The notes under the pieces: generated by a model | What the model saw: only the letters and a program-made list of their open reading frames with translations | What the model was told of the DNA's origin: nothing | Databases searched by the model: none | DNA from: Acanthacorydalis orientalis | Taxonomy: Eukaryota > Arthropoda > Insecta > Megaloptera > Corydalidae | Assembly (NCBI GenBank): GCA_034766995.1 | Contig: CM068316.1 | Coordinates: forward strand, 16,775,590 to 16,839,589 | Length of the DNA stretch: 64,000 nt | Direction: 5' to 3' | Made by a program: the position numbers and the translations under genes | Shown: one piece after another, positions 22,967 through 34,366 of the stretch | How positions within the stretch are numbered: the stretch's first letter is position 1 | Layout: each line of letters opens with the position of its first letter

Positions 22967-23163
22967 GACAATGCCATATTTCGATCTCATCAAATACACT
23001 CAGAATGAGAATTTCATGAACAATATTCCTTTTAGTTTGTCGGAGCTTTCCACGGGTGCGAAAAGGTTAATCGGCTTAATTATCGTGTATACGTTATTGA
23101 ACGACCGAATGATTTTACATCTCGGAGGGAAAGAGATTCGCCTATATATATATAAGGGGTAGG
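22967..23163 (+). other. possible exon or coding relic, unknown
   Basis: An acceptor-like TTAACTTTTCAG (ending 22967) precedes a 63-residue frame, 22971-23162 (MPYFDLIKYTQ, FMNNIPFSLSELSTGAKRLI, LNDRMILHLGGKEIRL). The part up to about 23140 is less AT-biased than its flanks. The last residues come from a short TA run, and GGGGTAGGT at about 23156 could be a donor. I do not recognise the protein. It may equally be an unrecognised transposon fragment. Confidence 0.25.
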
Positions 23164-23680
23164 TTTGACTACATTTGAGGTTTGTAGACCTTATTTGTTC
23201 ACTAAAACTATAGTCAACAATTCAATTCATCTGGACATACTGAGACACTTCATAATATCTCAGTTGATTGAGGATAGGATTTTAACGTCCATCGTTTTAT
23301 AACCGATGATTTTCACTATCATTAAGTAACAAGTGTTCAGAATAATCTGAATGAACAATTTTAAAACCGCTTGATTACACTTAGAAATAACAGGGCTGTA
23401 TGGTGCTATCAGATATAACTATAATACATTGTATTTATTTGGATTGAGCTAATGAAGTAAAAAATATATCAAAATAAGGTCAACAGTTAACAAGGTATAT
23501 GTGTAAACGAGGATAGGGTGAAAATTCCGGGACTCACACATATAGACGGCGTCACTATGCTTAATGGTGTTACATGATTTCATTCTTCACATGCTTATGT
23601 TCGAAGCTTCAAGTTAATAAGTTGTTAAATATTGGTTCGACAGTCAGCCGAAGTGGACGCTTCAAGCATCATTTTTAAAA

Positions 23681-25355
23681 ATGGAAAAAGTGGAAATTCG
23701 TATCATGAATATTTTTTTGTAAATTTTTAAATGCAACCGGTATAAAAATGAAGCTGGATTCAACGTTGAGGGACTCCTCTCCATCAAATACAACAAACAG
23801 TTAATCGCAGAGTTAGTGAACTCAAAATGGGTCAGATGAGAATCAGTAATAAACCACGCAATTGACGTCTTATTAAAGTCACTACGCTAGAAATGATTAA
23901 AAAATCTACAAAAGCATTTTGGCAGACCGTCGAGTGAAAGTGAGTGAGATAGCAAAACTGTTAGTATATCAACGGAACGTGTGCACAATATCTTACACTA
24001 ATAGTCCCAGTATGTAACCCCTTATTTTTATTGTTTACCACATATTTGAAACTTCGTGAGTGGCTTCATTTTGACGAGTCTACCACATTTTTGATCTATG
24101 AAAATTATCGGTAACGCTGCGTTTTCAAATGCGTGATTCCGAAACATGTCAATTTTATAATGTTGCACAACAATGCAATGACCACACTTTTTTGTAGTGA
24201 AATTGAAAGATAATTTGATAAAAAATACGAAACAAAACTTGACCTACAGAAACAATCCGGCGATCGATAAGTCTACCGCCTGCTACATGTCGAAATAACG
24301 AGGTTCTGTTTTTTGATTATCATAGGTTTAATTTTTGCAAGATTGTTTAATAAATAAATGTAATTTTTACAATAACCGGTATGGTGATTACCACGTGTCG
24401 GCCAAAAATCACATGTGATAGATGAGTATATTTTATCACCAAATATTGCCGTGCCCGGCAAAAATATTGCGCCGTAATGCCAGTTCGACAAAAAAAAACG
24501 CGTTTGAAAACGCAGCGTTACAGAGAATTTTTGCAGAAGAAAAGTATGGTAGATCGTCAAAATGAAGCCACTCACGAAGTTTCAAATATGTGATAAACAA
24601 TAAAAATAAGAGGTTACGTACTGTGGACTATAATATTTGGGTATAACAATGCTATGATCTAAATAGGTGCCGCGTATGCTCACACTTGACCAAAAACAAT
24701 GTTGAAAGAACGTTTCAACCAATTGTTTGGCACTCTATAAGTACAATCCAACCAAATTTTTACATCGATACATAACCTTTGATGAGACTTGGATCCACAT
24801 CTACACTATTGAGACCACACAACAGTCGAAACAATGGACTGCAAAAGGAAAACCAACTTCAAAGACGCCAATGACAATCCCATTGGTTTGTATGGTTATG
24901 GCAACCATTTTTTTGGGATATACGTGGTATATTCTTCATTGACTACTATGAAAAGAAAAACCCCATTAATAGTGAGTATTATGCAAATCTGCAGTGTTTG
25001 AACGGTGAAATAAAGAAAAAGCGGCCACATTTAGCGAAAAATAAAGTGCTATTTCATCATGACAATGCATCAGCCCACACATTAGTAGTTACCATGGCTA
25101 AAATCAATGAATTAAAGTTCGAATTGCTTTCCCATTAACCATACTCACCAGATTTATCCCAGAGTGACTTCTATCTCTTTTAAGACCTCAAAAAATGGCT
25201 CAGTGAAAAAAGATTTGTGGACGACAATAAAATTAGCGACGCTGTATTTAAATGGATATTTTGAGAACCTTGACAAATCGGTCTATCAGATTTACATAAC
25301 CGTTATAGAACATCATTGGAAGAAGTTTATTAGAGGTAAATGGAAATTATGTTGA
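23681..25355 (+). pseudogene. mariner transposase interrupted by insertion
   Basis: Start MEKVEIRIMNIFL near 23681, followed by a decayed HTH half; RVHNILH (about 23980) is cut by the insertion and resumes as YLGI after 24633. Then PTKFLHRYITFDETWIHIYT with the first Asp (24781-24783), QQSKQWTAKGKP, VLFHHDNASAHT with the second Asp (25061-25063), PYSPDLSQSDFYLF with the third (25166-25168). The last two are 34 residues apart. C-terminus YFENLDKSVYQ and EHHWKKFI. All three Asp remain, but stops and frameshifts are many. Confidence 0.85.
24002..24630. mobile_element. 629-bp element with long (about 130 bp) inverted repeats and TAA duplication
   Basis: The left arm (24002-24134) and right arm (about 24499-24630) are near-perfect inverted repeats: TAGTCCCAGTATGTAACC against TAGTCCACAGTACGTAACC, and blocks such as GAAACTTCGTGAGTGGCTTC and TAACGCTGCGTTTTCAAA occur in both. 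Flanks TAA at 23999-24001 and 24631-24633 form a target duplication, as the mariner frame resumes across it. The roughly 360-bp centre is unique, with GC-richer patches. A TAA/TTA target fits PIF/Harbinger-type MITEs, but a foldback or Tc1-type element is possible. A minus-strand 100-residue frame inside is not recognised. Confidence 0.8.
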
Positions 25356-25416
25356 AAAATAAATGAAAATCAATCTAAAAAAATGTTTTCTTATTCACTT
25401 TTTACCCTTATCCTCG

Positions 25417-25656
25417 TATAAATTATCCAATTCTCCAAGGAGTATTTATAAATACAAAAACGTAAAATAAGTTATGGAGAGATATTGACGATATACCCAA
25501 GTACTCGTAAAACCTTACTTATGCAGTAAATATATTCCTTTTTTTTATATTACATTTCCGCTTATTGACTCTTTATTTCATTAAAATATACCATGATTTA
25601 TAGATATAATTAATAAGTTCTCTCTCGTTCTTTCTGTCTATATTTATCTATTTATT

Positions 25657-25658
<2 letters not shown>
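25417..25658. other. no gene seen
   Basis: Nothing recognised. Confidence 0.35.
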
Positions 25659-25716
<58 letters not shown>

Positions 25717-25805
25717 TACACTCGCATGTAAAGAGTGATTAGAAATATATTATAAATAAACTTTTTCCAAACTGATAACTATTTTTATTAAGCATAATAA
25801 ATAAT

Positions 25806-25849
<44 letters not shown>

Positions 25850-25876
25850 ATTTTTATTAATCATAATAAATAATTA

Positions 25877-25916
<40 letters not shown>

Positions 25917-26062
25917 CTGAATATAATTGACAACAAAACATAACCTAATAAAACCTCTCTACCTGTATCTATTTATCTATCTGTTTTTTATAAAGGTTAA
26001 TTAAAAAAATTTCATTAACAAACTTTTTTAAAAATTGTGTTTATTTTGAATAAATATAAACA

Positions 26063-26150
<88 letters not shown>

Positions 26151-26152
26151 TC
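25659..26152. repeat. cluster of (TA)n arrays with duplicated spacers
   Basis: TA arrays at 25659-25723, 25810-25846, 25881-25913 and 26066-26152. The spacers are themselves repeated: TTTTATTAAGCATAATAAAT (about 25785) recurs near 25853 as TTTTATTAATCATAATAAAT. A segment with GAATATAATTGACAAC, then CATAACCTAATAAAA, at about 25917-25953 recurs at about 26152-26194. Confidence 0.85.
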
Positions 26153-26194
26153 TATGAAATATAATTGATAGCGAAACACAACCTAATAAAAAAA

Positions 26195-27035
26195 CATTAA
26201 ATGAAAAAACTTTATCAAATACAGAATTAAATTGAATTGAATTCCATTATTGTTTCATTTTTGTTCAAATAAATTTTCTTTAGGTATCTGAAAGAGGCGC
26301 ACCTGTTATAATTTCATTATACGCATTCAAAATCCATTATTAATGTATACTTTTGTTTGTATATATACAATTCATAAACCTGGAGATTTAAACGCACAGA
26401 TAATTTAAGTAATGGTACAATCGGTTTTGTATTACGCTTTAGCTACGAAAAGTACAAATGTTTAAATGTAACCATAAAGACGATAGATTATTACACATTT
26501 GTGTTGTTACGTTTTTGAGAACTAATATCTGATTTATTTTTATAAATGGTTTTTAAATAAAATTTAATTAATATTTGAATGTTTTTTATGATGGAGAAAG
26601 TTATGTAATCGATATTTCAATATATTATTATTTACGAATCGTTTATAATAATTTTAAAAAGTGGTATTAAAAGAGTTTAGTCGTCGAAAACTTTTCAAAA
26701 CTTTAACAATAAAGTCTAAAACCTTTTTAAAATAAACTTGTGTTTCTTTTATTTTAATTCTATAATCGATAATAATTACACTCAAAGTTTTAAAATAACT
26801 CGGAAAAATTAATTTATATTTTAGAAAATTGCAGATATATATTAACTTAATATTGTAAATAATATGAAAACTGTATGTTTTATATTTTAAGGTGGTTTTT
26901 CTTATATAAATTCCTATATTATTGTCAAAAGCAATTGAATTATGAAAAAAGAAATTATGAAATTGCTTTTTTTCTGAAAAATAAGAAATTTGTTTATATT
27001 TTAACACATTTTTCTGTAAATATGAATCGAATATA
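26195..27035. other. no gene seen
   Basis: AT-rich DNA; the long minus-strand Lys/Phe/Tyr/Ile-rich frame at 26654-27007 has only the composition of random AT-rich sequence. Confidence 0.45.
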
Positions 27036-27586
27036 TTAGTTTGGTAGGAAAATAATTGCGGGTTTTGTTTTTTGAATTCTAACCTTAATTTTTTTCAATG
27101 AAAGTGTCATAACATCGTGTTCATGTTAATATTACTTTAAAGTGTATTTTTCTGTCTTCCTTTTGGTAACAACGACTTTGATTTTATTATTAATTTTGTT
27201 TCAAATTGCAATTTTCAATTAAAGATGGAAAAGAAGCAAATAAGAGCATTTTATGTATGAATTCATAATGGCCGGTAAAGCAGCAGAAACTGCTCGCAAA
27301 CTAACCGATACTTAACGTACGGTCCAATGGTGCTTTCAAAAAGTTCGTGCTAAGGACGAAAGCACTGAAGATGAAGAAAGTTGCGGGCATCCTTCTTCAG
27401 TTCATAACGACCAACTGAAGGCGTTATTTCAATCAGAATCACGTATAACAATTGGAGAGCTTGAACAAAAGTTGAGCGCTACTCATCCAACAGATCTGGA
27501 CCAGTTAAAACAGGAAAATCCAAAAAGAGAAAAAAATTATATCAATTTGAAGATCATAAATTTTAATTATTTTTCTACCAATCAAA
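27036..27586 (+). mobile_element. mariner deletion derivative (HTH family, copy B), 551 bp
   Basis: TIRs TTAGTTTGGTAGGAAAATAA and, reading in from the right, TTTGATTGGTAGAAAAATAA, flanked by TA at 27034-27035 and 27587-27588. It holds leader, start MEKKQIRAF (about 27225), HTH half (GKAAETARKLTDT, VQWCFQKVRAKDESTEDEE, IGELEQKLSATHPTDLDQLK) and then directly the 3' trailer (AATTTGAAGATCATAAA). The catalytic domain is absent. The joint after the HPTDLDQLK motif is the same as in the copies at 36722 and 52170. The frame is broken at the T-rich run after the start. Confidence 0.9.
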
Positions 27587-27591
27587 TATAT

Positions 27592-27672
27592 ATTTCTGGA
27601 ATTTTATTGCTTTGTTTTTAATTTGGAATATTAGAAATGATAAAATGTCTGTTGTATTTACATCTGTTTTCC
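27592..27672. repeat. dispersed repeat shared with 31086-31169
   Basis: CTGGAATTTTATTG, then TTTGTTTTTAA, GAATATTA and a TTTTCC end occur in the same order at 31086-31169, with divergence. Family unknown. Confidence 0.35.
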
Positions 27673-27714
27673 TGATGATATAATGTGACGATCACCTGTT
27701 ATAATTGTAATTCG

Positions 27715-27716
<2 letters not shown>

Positions 27717-27761
<45 letters not shown>

Positions 27762-27763
27762 GA
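27717..27763. repeat. (TA)n(GA)n compound microsatellite
   Basis: A TA run turns into about 15 GA units. Confidence 0.95.
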
Positions 27764-29023
27764 TTTTACTTTTTCACACAGAAAGTTGTATTTTTGATAT
27801 CTTATTAAGAGACTATAAAACGGACTCGTAAAAATCAAACAACTAAAATTTCCATTTCGAAGAGGTTGGAAAACGATATATGACTAAAATTTCTATTTTT
27901 CATTTATGTTATATTTCAAAAATCGTTTATTTTCAATTTGATTGAGTATTTGAACTAGAAAAAATATCTATCCGTATATTGGAAGGGAAAAAAAATAGTT
28001 CCAATGCGGAAAATTCCGATGAAAGCTTTAAATTTAATGGAATTTTTAATTTAGTCCTATTTTGATGAAAATTGATATATCTATAGGGCTACAACTTACT
28101 TGTCTGTTGACATTTTTTTAAAGATTCTAAATGGTTGATATAGTATGTATGGTGGGATTATCTTCGAAGTTTTTTTATTTTGTTATAGTTTGGTATTTTC
28201 AACAGGCTTTTTTTGGTCAAAGGTTATAAATGTAATGATAAAAATATATAACAAATATCATACAATAATAAATAAATAAAACTAAATTATAATGAAATAA
28301 ACTTAATGAATATTTAATAAACGTAAAGAAAAACTAAGAGAAGAAATAACAAATATAATCAAAAGGAGCTTAAATATCTCGATCTACAAACAAGAAAGCA
28401 ATTACTGGTAGAGAATAAGTAGAAGATACCATTAAATTATGGTTACATTTGAAAGGTGAAAATTACTAATGGATTTGTGATACACTATGTGAATTGAAAC
28501 ATACAAATATGTTAAAGTAAAATATTTTATAAATAAACTTTTTCAAACTAATAATTATTTTTGTTAAGTATATAATAAATATATATATATATATATATAT
28601 AATTATATTAATTCCACTTAAAATAAAATTATACAAATAGTGTAATTATTGGATAGTGTAATTATGGAGAGAAATAAAAAAAAGAAACGAAAGCAGATAG
28701 AAAAAAAATATTGATAATATGTCATGGAGCACAGACAACTTTTTCCTTCTGAACTGGAAAGAAAAATTTAATTCAATGCCTTAGTGCATATATTCATTTC
28801 AATATTTTAATAAATAAATATTATTTTTATAAGTTATAATATTTCTTATATGTCTATTATATACTTTGGCATAACTTACTAACTAAATATCATGAAATAG
28901 ACGCATTTACATTTCAATAGAAGATTTATGTCATATTGAAAACTTTCTTTAAGAAATATTTAATAACTTTTCTATCAATAGCTTATACAAAAATATATCT
29001 ATCTATTTATCTATTTAAATAAG

Positions 29024-29024
<1 letters not shown>
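27764..29024. other. no gene; one dispersed repeat and a short (TA)n
   Basis: 28526-28582 (ATAAATAAACTTTTTCAAAC, then AATTATTTTTGTTAAG) matches 25751-25808. A (TA)n run lies at 28578-28604. Nothing else recognised. Confidence 0.4.

Positions 29025-29050
<26 letters not shown>
29025..29050. repeat. (TA)n microsatellite
   Basis: TA array immediately before the transposon terminus at 29052. Confidence 0.9.
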
Positions 29051-29051
<1 letters not shown>

Positions 29052-29055
<4 letters not shown>

Positions 29056-30214
29056 GTGGCGCAAAAAGAACGAAAAGGTTTGAATAGTTCATATTTTTTT
29101 TGTTTAAAACTTTTTTCTCTACTTTTTAGAATTTTGTATATAAAACTTGGGAAAATTATTATCGAAAGATACATAACAGAAAAACATACCAAAATAATGT
29201 AATTTCATTTTAAAAATCAGCGTTCAATTATTTTGTCACAGTGAGAACATCGTTGTTATTTTAATGTTCAAACAGGGCCATCGGAGTTAATAATTAGATT
29301 GCACATTTTTGACAACAGTTAATAATCGTCCAGCATATGGAAAACTCTCGTTCGGCTCTAATTGAGGAAAATATTCAATGTGTACAGGAGAGTATTGAGA
29401 AAAATCCTGAAACGTTAACTAAAAGACGTCAAACCGAACTTGAAATATCTCAGAGGTTACTGTAAAGGATTCTGGATGCATTAAAAATGTTTTCATACAA
29501 CGTGCAGCTTGTACAAGAGCTAAATCCAACAAATTATCAACATCATCTTGATTATCAAATTTGTTTTCATCAACAAGCAGAAGAAGTAATGAATTTATTC
29601 ACAGTTTCGTTATGAGTGATGAAGCTTATTTATACTTAAATGGTTTTGTGAACAGTCAAAACTGTAGAATATGAGCTACAGAGAATCCAAGACCATTTAC
29701 ATCCATTTAAGTGTACTGTTTGCTGCGGAGTAAAGTCCGAAATTATTATAGGCTCTTATTTCTTCGAAAATGAAGAAATAAAAGCGGCAGCAAACAGCAA
29801 TACCCGTAATGGAACTTTTACGGGACAGTTTTGGCAATTGCATAATTTCAAGAAATAGTTATTTGAACAGTCCTACGCGTTCACCTGATTTGAGACCACC
29901 CGATTTTCTTGTTTCGGACTACTTGAACGTATATACATCAATAAACCAAAAATCATCATGCAGCTAAAGAACAACATACGAGAAGAAATTCAACCGTTAT
30001 GTCCAGAAATCCTGAAAGAAGTGATGGAAAATGCCTTAGAAAGAGCACAACTTTGTGAAACTGAAAATGGGCCCCACATACGTGATATCATTTTTTCATG
30101 GCTAATCAGGAAAAATTCCTCATTCTTTTACTATATTTTGGAAAATAAAAAAGATAAAAATATTGCAAAACAAAAAAATATTAATGTTTTAAACCCCATT
30201 CTTTTTGCACCAGC

Positions 30215-30216
<2 letters not shown>
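29052..30216 (+). mobile_element. IS630/Tc1-like element
   Basis: Imperfect TIRs: AGTGGCGCAAAAAGAACG at the left and GCTGGTGCAAAAAGAATG reading in from the right. About 1.16 kb, enclosing the transposase relic. Both ends touch (TA)n arrays. Confidence 0.7.
29340..30150 (+). pseudogene. IS630/Tc1-like (Tc3-like) transposase relic
   Basis: Blocks in order on the plus strand in shifting frames: SIEKNPETLTKRRQ and EISQRLL (HTH region, about 29390-29465); VMSDEAYLYLNGFVNSQNCR (about 29610-29670), the first catalytic Asp block, typical of insect elements of the Tc3/DUF4817 group; TENPRPF; a GSYFFENEEI-like block (about 29750); SPDLRPPDFL (about 29890) for the third catalytic residue; and a well-preserved C-terminus at 29958-30100 (MQLKNNIREEIQPLCPEILK, VMENALERAQLCETENGPHI). 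The second catalytic block is missing or unrecognisable. Many stops; not functional. Confidence 0.75.
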
Positions 30217-30218
<2 letters not shown>

Positions 30219-30262
<44 letters not shown>

Positions 30263-30310
30263 AATAAATATATATATATATAATATAAATATATATATAT
30301 ATATATATAT
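30219..30310. repeat. (TA)n microsatellites
   Basis: TA arrays directly 3' of the IS630/Tc1-like element, broken by AAATAAATAAA. Confidence 0.9.
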
Positions 30311-30981
30311 GTTTGTATATTTATGTATGTATGAAATTTATAAATATGTATATTTACATTATAACTATCGCAATATTAAGAAAATAATAATTTAATTAGA
30401 ACTTTACGTTCGTTTACGAATATAATGAAAAATAATTATACCGTTATGCTAAAACTCATTAAAAATACAATTTATAAAACTAGAAAATAATTGAAATATT
30501 CATATAATACAAGTAAATTAATTCGTATAAAAATGATTTATATGCATTAAAGAATATTATGTTTTACGAATTTAAAAAAAAAGATATTATTAATAGGAAA
30601 TATTTTCAATTTTACATTTCCAGTCGATATATATATATATATATATTTGCATTGATATAAGTTCAAATATTTATTCATATATTTTTGTCTTCGCAATAAT
30701 AGTTCACTGTTGTTCTTTTTTTATGAAACCGGTTCTTGTATATGACAATTTAAACGTATATTTTGTACCAATACGTCTCTTTACTATATACAAATTCATT
30801 TTTATTATTTTATATTGATAACAAATATAATATTTATGCATCGGCATATCTCAACGTTTACTACGAAGACGAGAAAAAAGAATCTTAAGAATGATTCTCT
30901 ATTGTAAAACAACAATAAAAATATGAATATTAATGGCAAACACACCATTCCATTCGAAACAGTATACATCATAAAGAAAAT

Positions 30982-31044
<63 letters not shown>

Positions 31045-31214
31045 TGCATATATTTTTATGTAAATATATCGTAGAAACTTTTTGTCCTGGAATTTTATTG
31101 GTTTGTTTTTAACAACAGATTTCGAATATTAAGAATTATAAATTATTATTGTACCTACATATTTTTTCCAAGCGACAAAATAAATAATTCATCTTTTTTG
31201 GAGTAATAATGAGA
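30311..31214. other. no gene; (TA)n at 30626-30650 and 30985-31043
   Basis: AT-rich DNA with two TA arrays and, at 31086-31169, a partner of the repeat at 27592. No coding relic recognised. Confidence 0.4.

Positions 31215-31254
<40 letters not shown>
31215..31254. repeat. (TA)n microsatellite
   Basis: Pure TA array. Confidence 0.93.
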
Positions 31255-31257
<3 letters not shown>

Positions 31258-31469
31258 AATATATGAACATAAAAATTTGAAAAACGTAGATTCTTTGAAA
31301 AATAATTTATTGAAATTATTTCTTAAACATTTTTGTATCGGTTCCGCATTATTTTTCACTTCGTTTTCTATTTGTTTTGCTATATTTTTTAATAGCAACA
31401 TCAATATTCTATATATTTATCACATCGTCATACTTTCAAAATGTTTGCTAGTTTATTAAATATTGTTTT

Positions 31470-32330
31470 TATTCACAAAAATATTGAAAAATATTGTTTT
31501 TGTTATAAGAAACCATTCTTTTGTTAAAATTTTTAATAACATCCTTACACAACTTGGGCTCTATCTCGGCAATTATTCTACGAATTTTATCCTTTAGGTC
31601 GTATATTATTTTAGAATTATTGGCATACACTTGTCCTTTAACGTGACTCCAAAGAAAGTAATCCAAAGATGTTAAATCGCGGGATCTCGGTGGCTAATTA
31701 ATGTCTCCATTTCAACAAATAACGCAACCAGGAAATATAGTCCTCAATAAATCAATTGTTCCGCCAACTATGTAGATTTTTGCATCGTTCTGCTCGAGTC
31801 ACATGTCCTCCAGAGCAATATTATTCACTTTTACCCACAAAAAATTCGTTATTCTCAAAAAAGTAAAGACCAATGATTGCTTCGGACCGAAGTGTGCTCC
31901 AAATAGTCACTCTTTCTATATACAATGGCTTGTAAACGACCATCCTCGGATTTTATTTACCTCAGATTCAGCAGTTTTGCTTGTTAAAGAAGCCAGAGAG
32001 TTCGAAACGAACTTCATTGCTAAAAATGACTTTTTCAGAAAAACAGTCTTGTTATTCCAATATCCAATTAACAAATCTCTGACGCAGTGAATGGTTTACT
32101 GGTTTCAATTATTGTGTTATTTAAATCTTATAGGCCTCCACAAATAACTTCATATGTAAAATATGCCATGTGGTTGTCTGTGAAGGGCCCAATTGCTGTG
32201 AACTTCGTGGAAATGACATTCCTGACTTTTCCGATACTTTCATGAACCAAATCAATGTTTCTTCAGAATGAACACTTCTTTTTTATCTTAAACCAATCCA
32301 ATCTCTTTAAATTGACTTCCTTATCGAAGA
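31470..32330 (-). pseudogene. IS630/Tc1-like transposase relic, antisense
   Basis: Minus strand, right to left: a decayed N-terminal half, then GYWNNKTVF (about 32035-32065) from the first catalytic block, NIALEDM*LEQNDAKIY (about 31790-31830) near the second, IDLLRTIFPGCVIC*NGDIN, PPRSRDLTSLDYFLWSHVKG with the third catalytic residue (about 31640-31690), and VYANNSKIIYDLKDKIRRII. The last 65 codons (31469-31666) are still open. Same superfamily as 29052-30216, on the opposite strand. TIRs not found. Confidence 0.75.
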
Positions 32331-34076
32331 ATTATTCATTCAGATGGACGAGAATGTCGAGAATAAATAACGTGTTAATCTACGAAATGTATTTTAATAG
32401 AATGATCATTTTCATAATAAAATTGTATTATTTCAATGCGCTGTTTTATTATATACGAAGGCATAACTAAAAATGTTAATTTCAAAACTTAACAAATGTC
32501 AAAAAATAGTGCTGTCAGTTTGACATCTGTAAAATATAACCTTTTAAAAATTGTGCCCCTATTAGAAAACCATTTACAATTGAAAATCTTTAAGAAAAGT
32601 GACAAAGTCATAAATGATCAAATAAATCATATAGCTCACAAAACTGAATTATTTATTAAATAAATTATTAAAAAAAAGATCTCTTTAAAAGAAATCTAAT
32701 AATTATTCGGTAATAAAAAAAATTAAATGAATAAAAAATTTTTATTCCAGTTTTATATATTTTTTTAAATTTTCCTTCGATATTTTTTTTGTAATTCACA
32801 ACATTTAGAGACGAGACTAATTATATCATTTATTTACTGTTGTGTCGACACGTACATTTCTTTATTAATTAGCCTGCGTTCAACATCAGTAACATATATT
32901 TTCTTTTTACAAATGTAAAGTCATCAGATACGCAATAGTTTAACAAATCATATTACTTTTGGCAATAAAAAATATTATCTATTTGCATGTATTTATTAAA
33001 CATGAAAATAATTTAAATTCTGATTTATGTTTTAATATATTTAAATTTTATTTGGAATAACTTATAGAATTTTTATTGAGAAAATTTTACAAATTGTATA
33101 CAGTTTAAAATATATATTGACTTGCTATAAACTACAGACAGTATTCAATAGATCACTGGACGTAATATTATTGGATATTTTGTCTTGTATTTGAATAAAA
33201 AATAATCTACGCATAGCGTTAGCTATAAATCAGATCTCGAAACTTTATCATGACAGGGCTCACGTATTACGTCAATATAGTCTGCTTTTTAAACAAATGG
33301 CTATATTTTCCAATATTTACTGAATTTTTTTCGATATAAAAATATATAAAATAAAATAAAGCTTCTTTCCGAACTGAGTTATGACTCATCTATATTTGTC
33401 TAGTAACTTGAATAAGAATTCATGATTTCACTATTGTTTAATTGATAAACGTAGGAAAAAAAAAACAAGAATTTTACTAGTGTTTTACTAATTTACTACT
33501 ACAGTACTAGTTAAGTTATTAAATAATAAAGAAAAGAAAAAAGATTATGGTAAAATTAAAAAACAATCAAAATCGACATTGAAAAGGCTCAAAATTATAT
33601 TCTGCGCAATTTGTGATACACCTTCTATTATGTATCCGACTTCCTATTTACTCCCTTCCCCATACAAAGAAAATTAGGAATCAAAATTAACTGTTGATCT
33701 GGTGAGTTGAGGTTTTTGCTAAATTAAACATTTTTTATGCTCCTCCTTCTCTGATGAGTCCAATTTTCATCAAAACCTACTAAAGCATCATTTTACAAAC
33801 TTAATTGTTATACATTTTAAATTATATAATAATATAACATAGGAGTGTAGACCAAATTATTACTATGAACATTCTACCATGTGGAGTACAATATTAAGGT
33901 AAAAATGGTTAAATCACACGTAAATAAAAGGAATAATAAAAGAGATTAGAATATTTTAATAAATATTGGAATAAAAATAACATATTTGAAAATATAATTT
34001 GGTTTTTGGAGTAAATAAAAACTAAATTTTTTTAGGGAAATGAAAGATTTCTACTTTGGGGCAAACTTAATAAATA
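32331..34076. other. no gene seen
   Basis: About 1.7 kb of AT-rich DNA; nothing recognised. Confidence 0.4.
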
Positions 34077-34366
34077 TTAGGTTGGTAAAAAAATAATTCC
34101 AGTTAATGGCCTTCAAATTTATATACATTTTTTAATTTAAGTGGGTTTAAGTGCTCCAGAACTGACTAACACCTTACTTTTGTGCAAGTTTTCAAATTGT
34201 TGTGCATGGTTTTTATCCAACTAACACCTTTAGTTGGTCGTTATAAACTGAAGGACATCCTCGACCTTTGTTGTTTATCTTCAAGATTCTTGTCTCCAGC
34301 ACGAAATTTTTGGAACCACCATTAGACAGTACGTTCTTTAATAGTACCCACACCAAAATCATCTTT
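34077..34366 (-). mobile_element. mariner deletion derivative (HTH family, copy C), 5' end lost
   Basis: Starts TTAGGTTGGTAAAAAAATAA after TA (34075-34076). On the minus strand it keeps the 3' trailer and part of the HTH half. Similarity ends near 34366 in the codons for a NDAFGVGT-like motif. It contains the undisturbed forms of two insertion sites: TTTTTGGAACCACCATTAGA (site of the LINE in copy D) and TTCTTTAATAGTACCC (site of the MITE in copy A). Confidence 0.82.

Larger units (their letters stand above)
23507..25416 (+). mobile_element. mariner element split by a long-inverted-repeat insertion
   Basis: TIRs ACGAGGATAGGGTGAAAA at the left and ACGAGGATAAGGGTAAAAA reading in from the right (25398-25416, followed by TA). 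Without the 629-bp insertion at 24002-24630 the element is about 1.28 kb, normal for mariner. The terminus resembles the ACGAGG and ACGAGGGTG ends of the elements at 45236 and 47097. Confidence 0.88.

Noticed and set aside
24273..24575. 100-codon minus-strand frame inside the long-inverted-repeat element
   Set aside because: Not recognised, starts within an inverted-repeat arm; too weak to call a gene.
26654..27007. 117-codon minus-strand frame
   Set aside because: Composition of random AT-rich sequence; no motif, no flanking signals.
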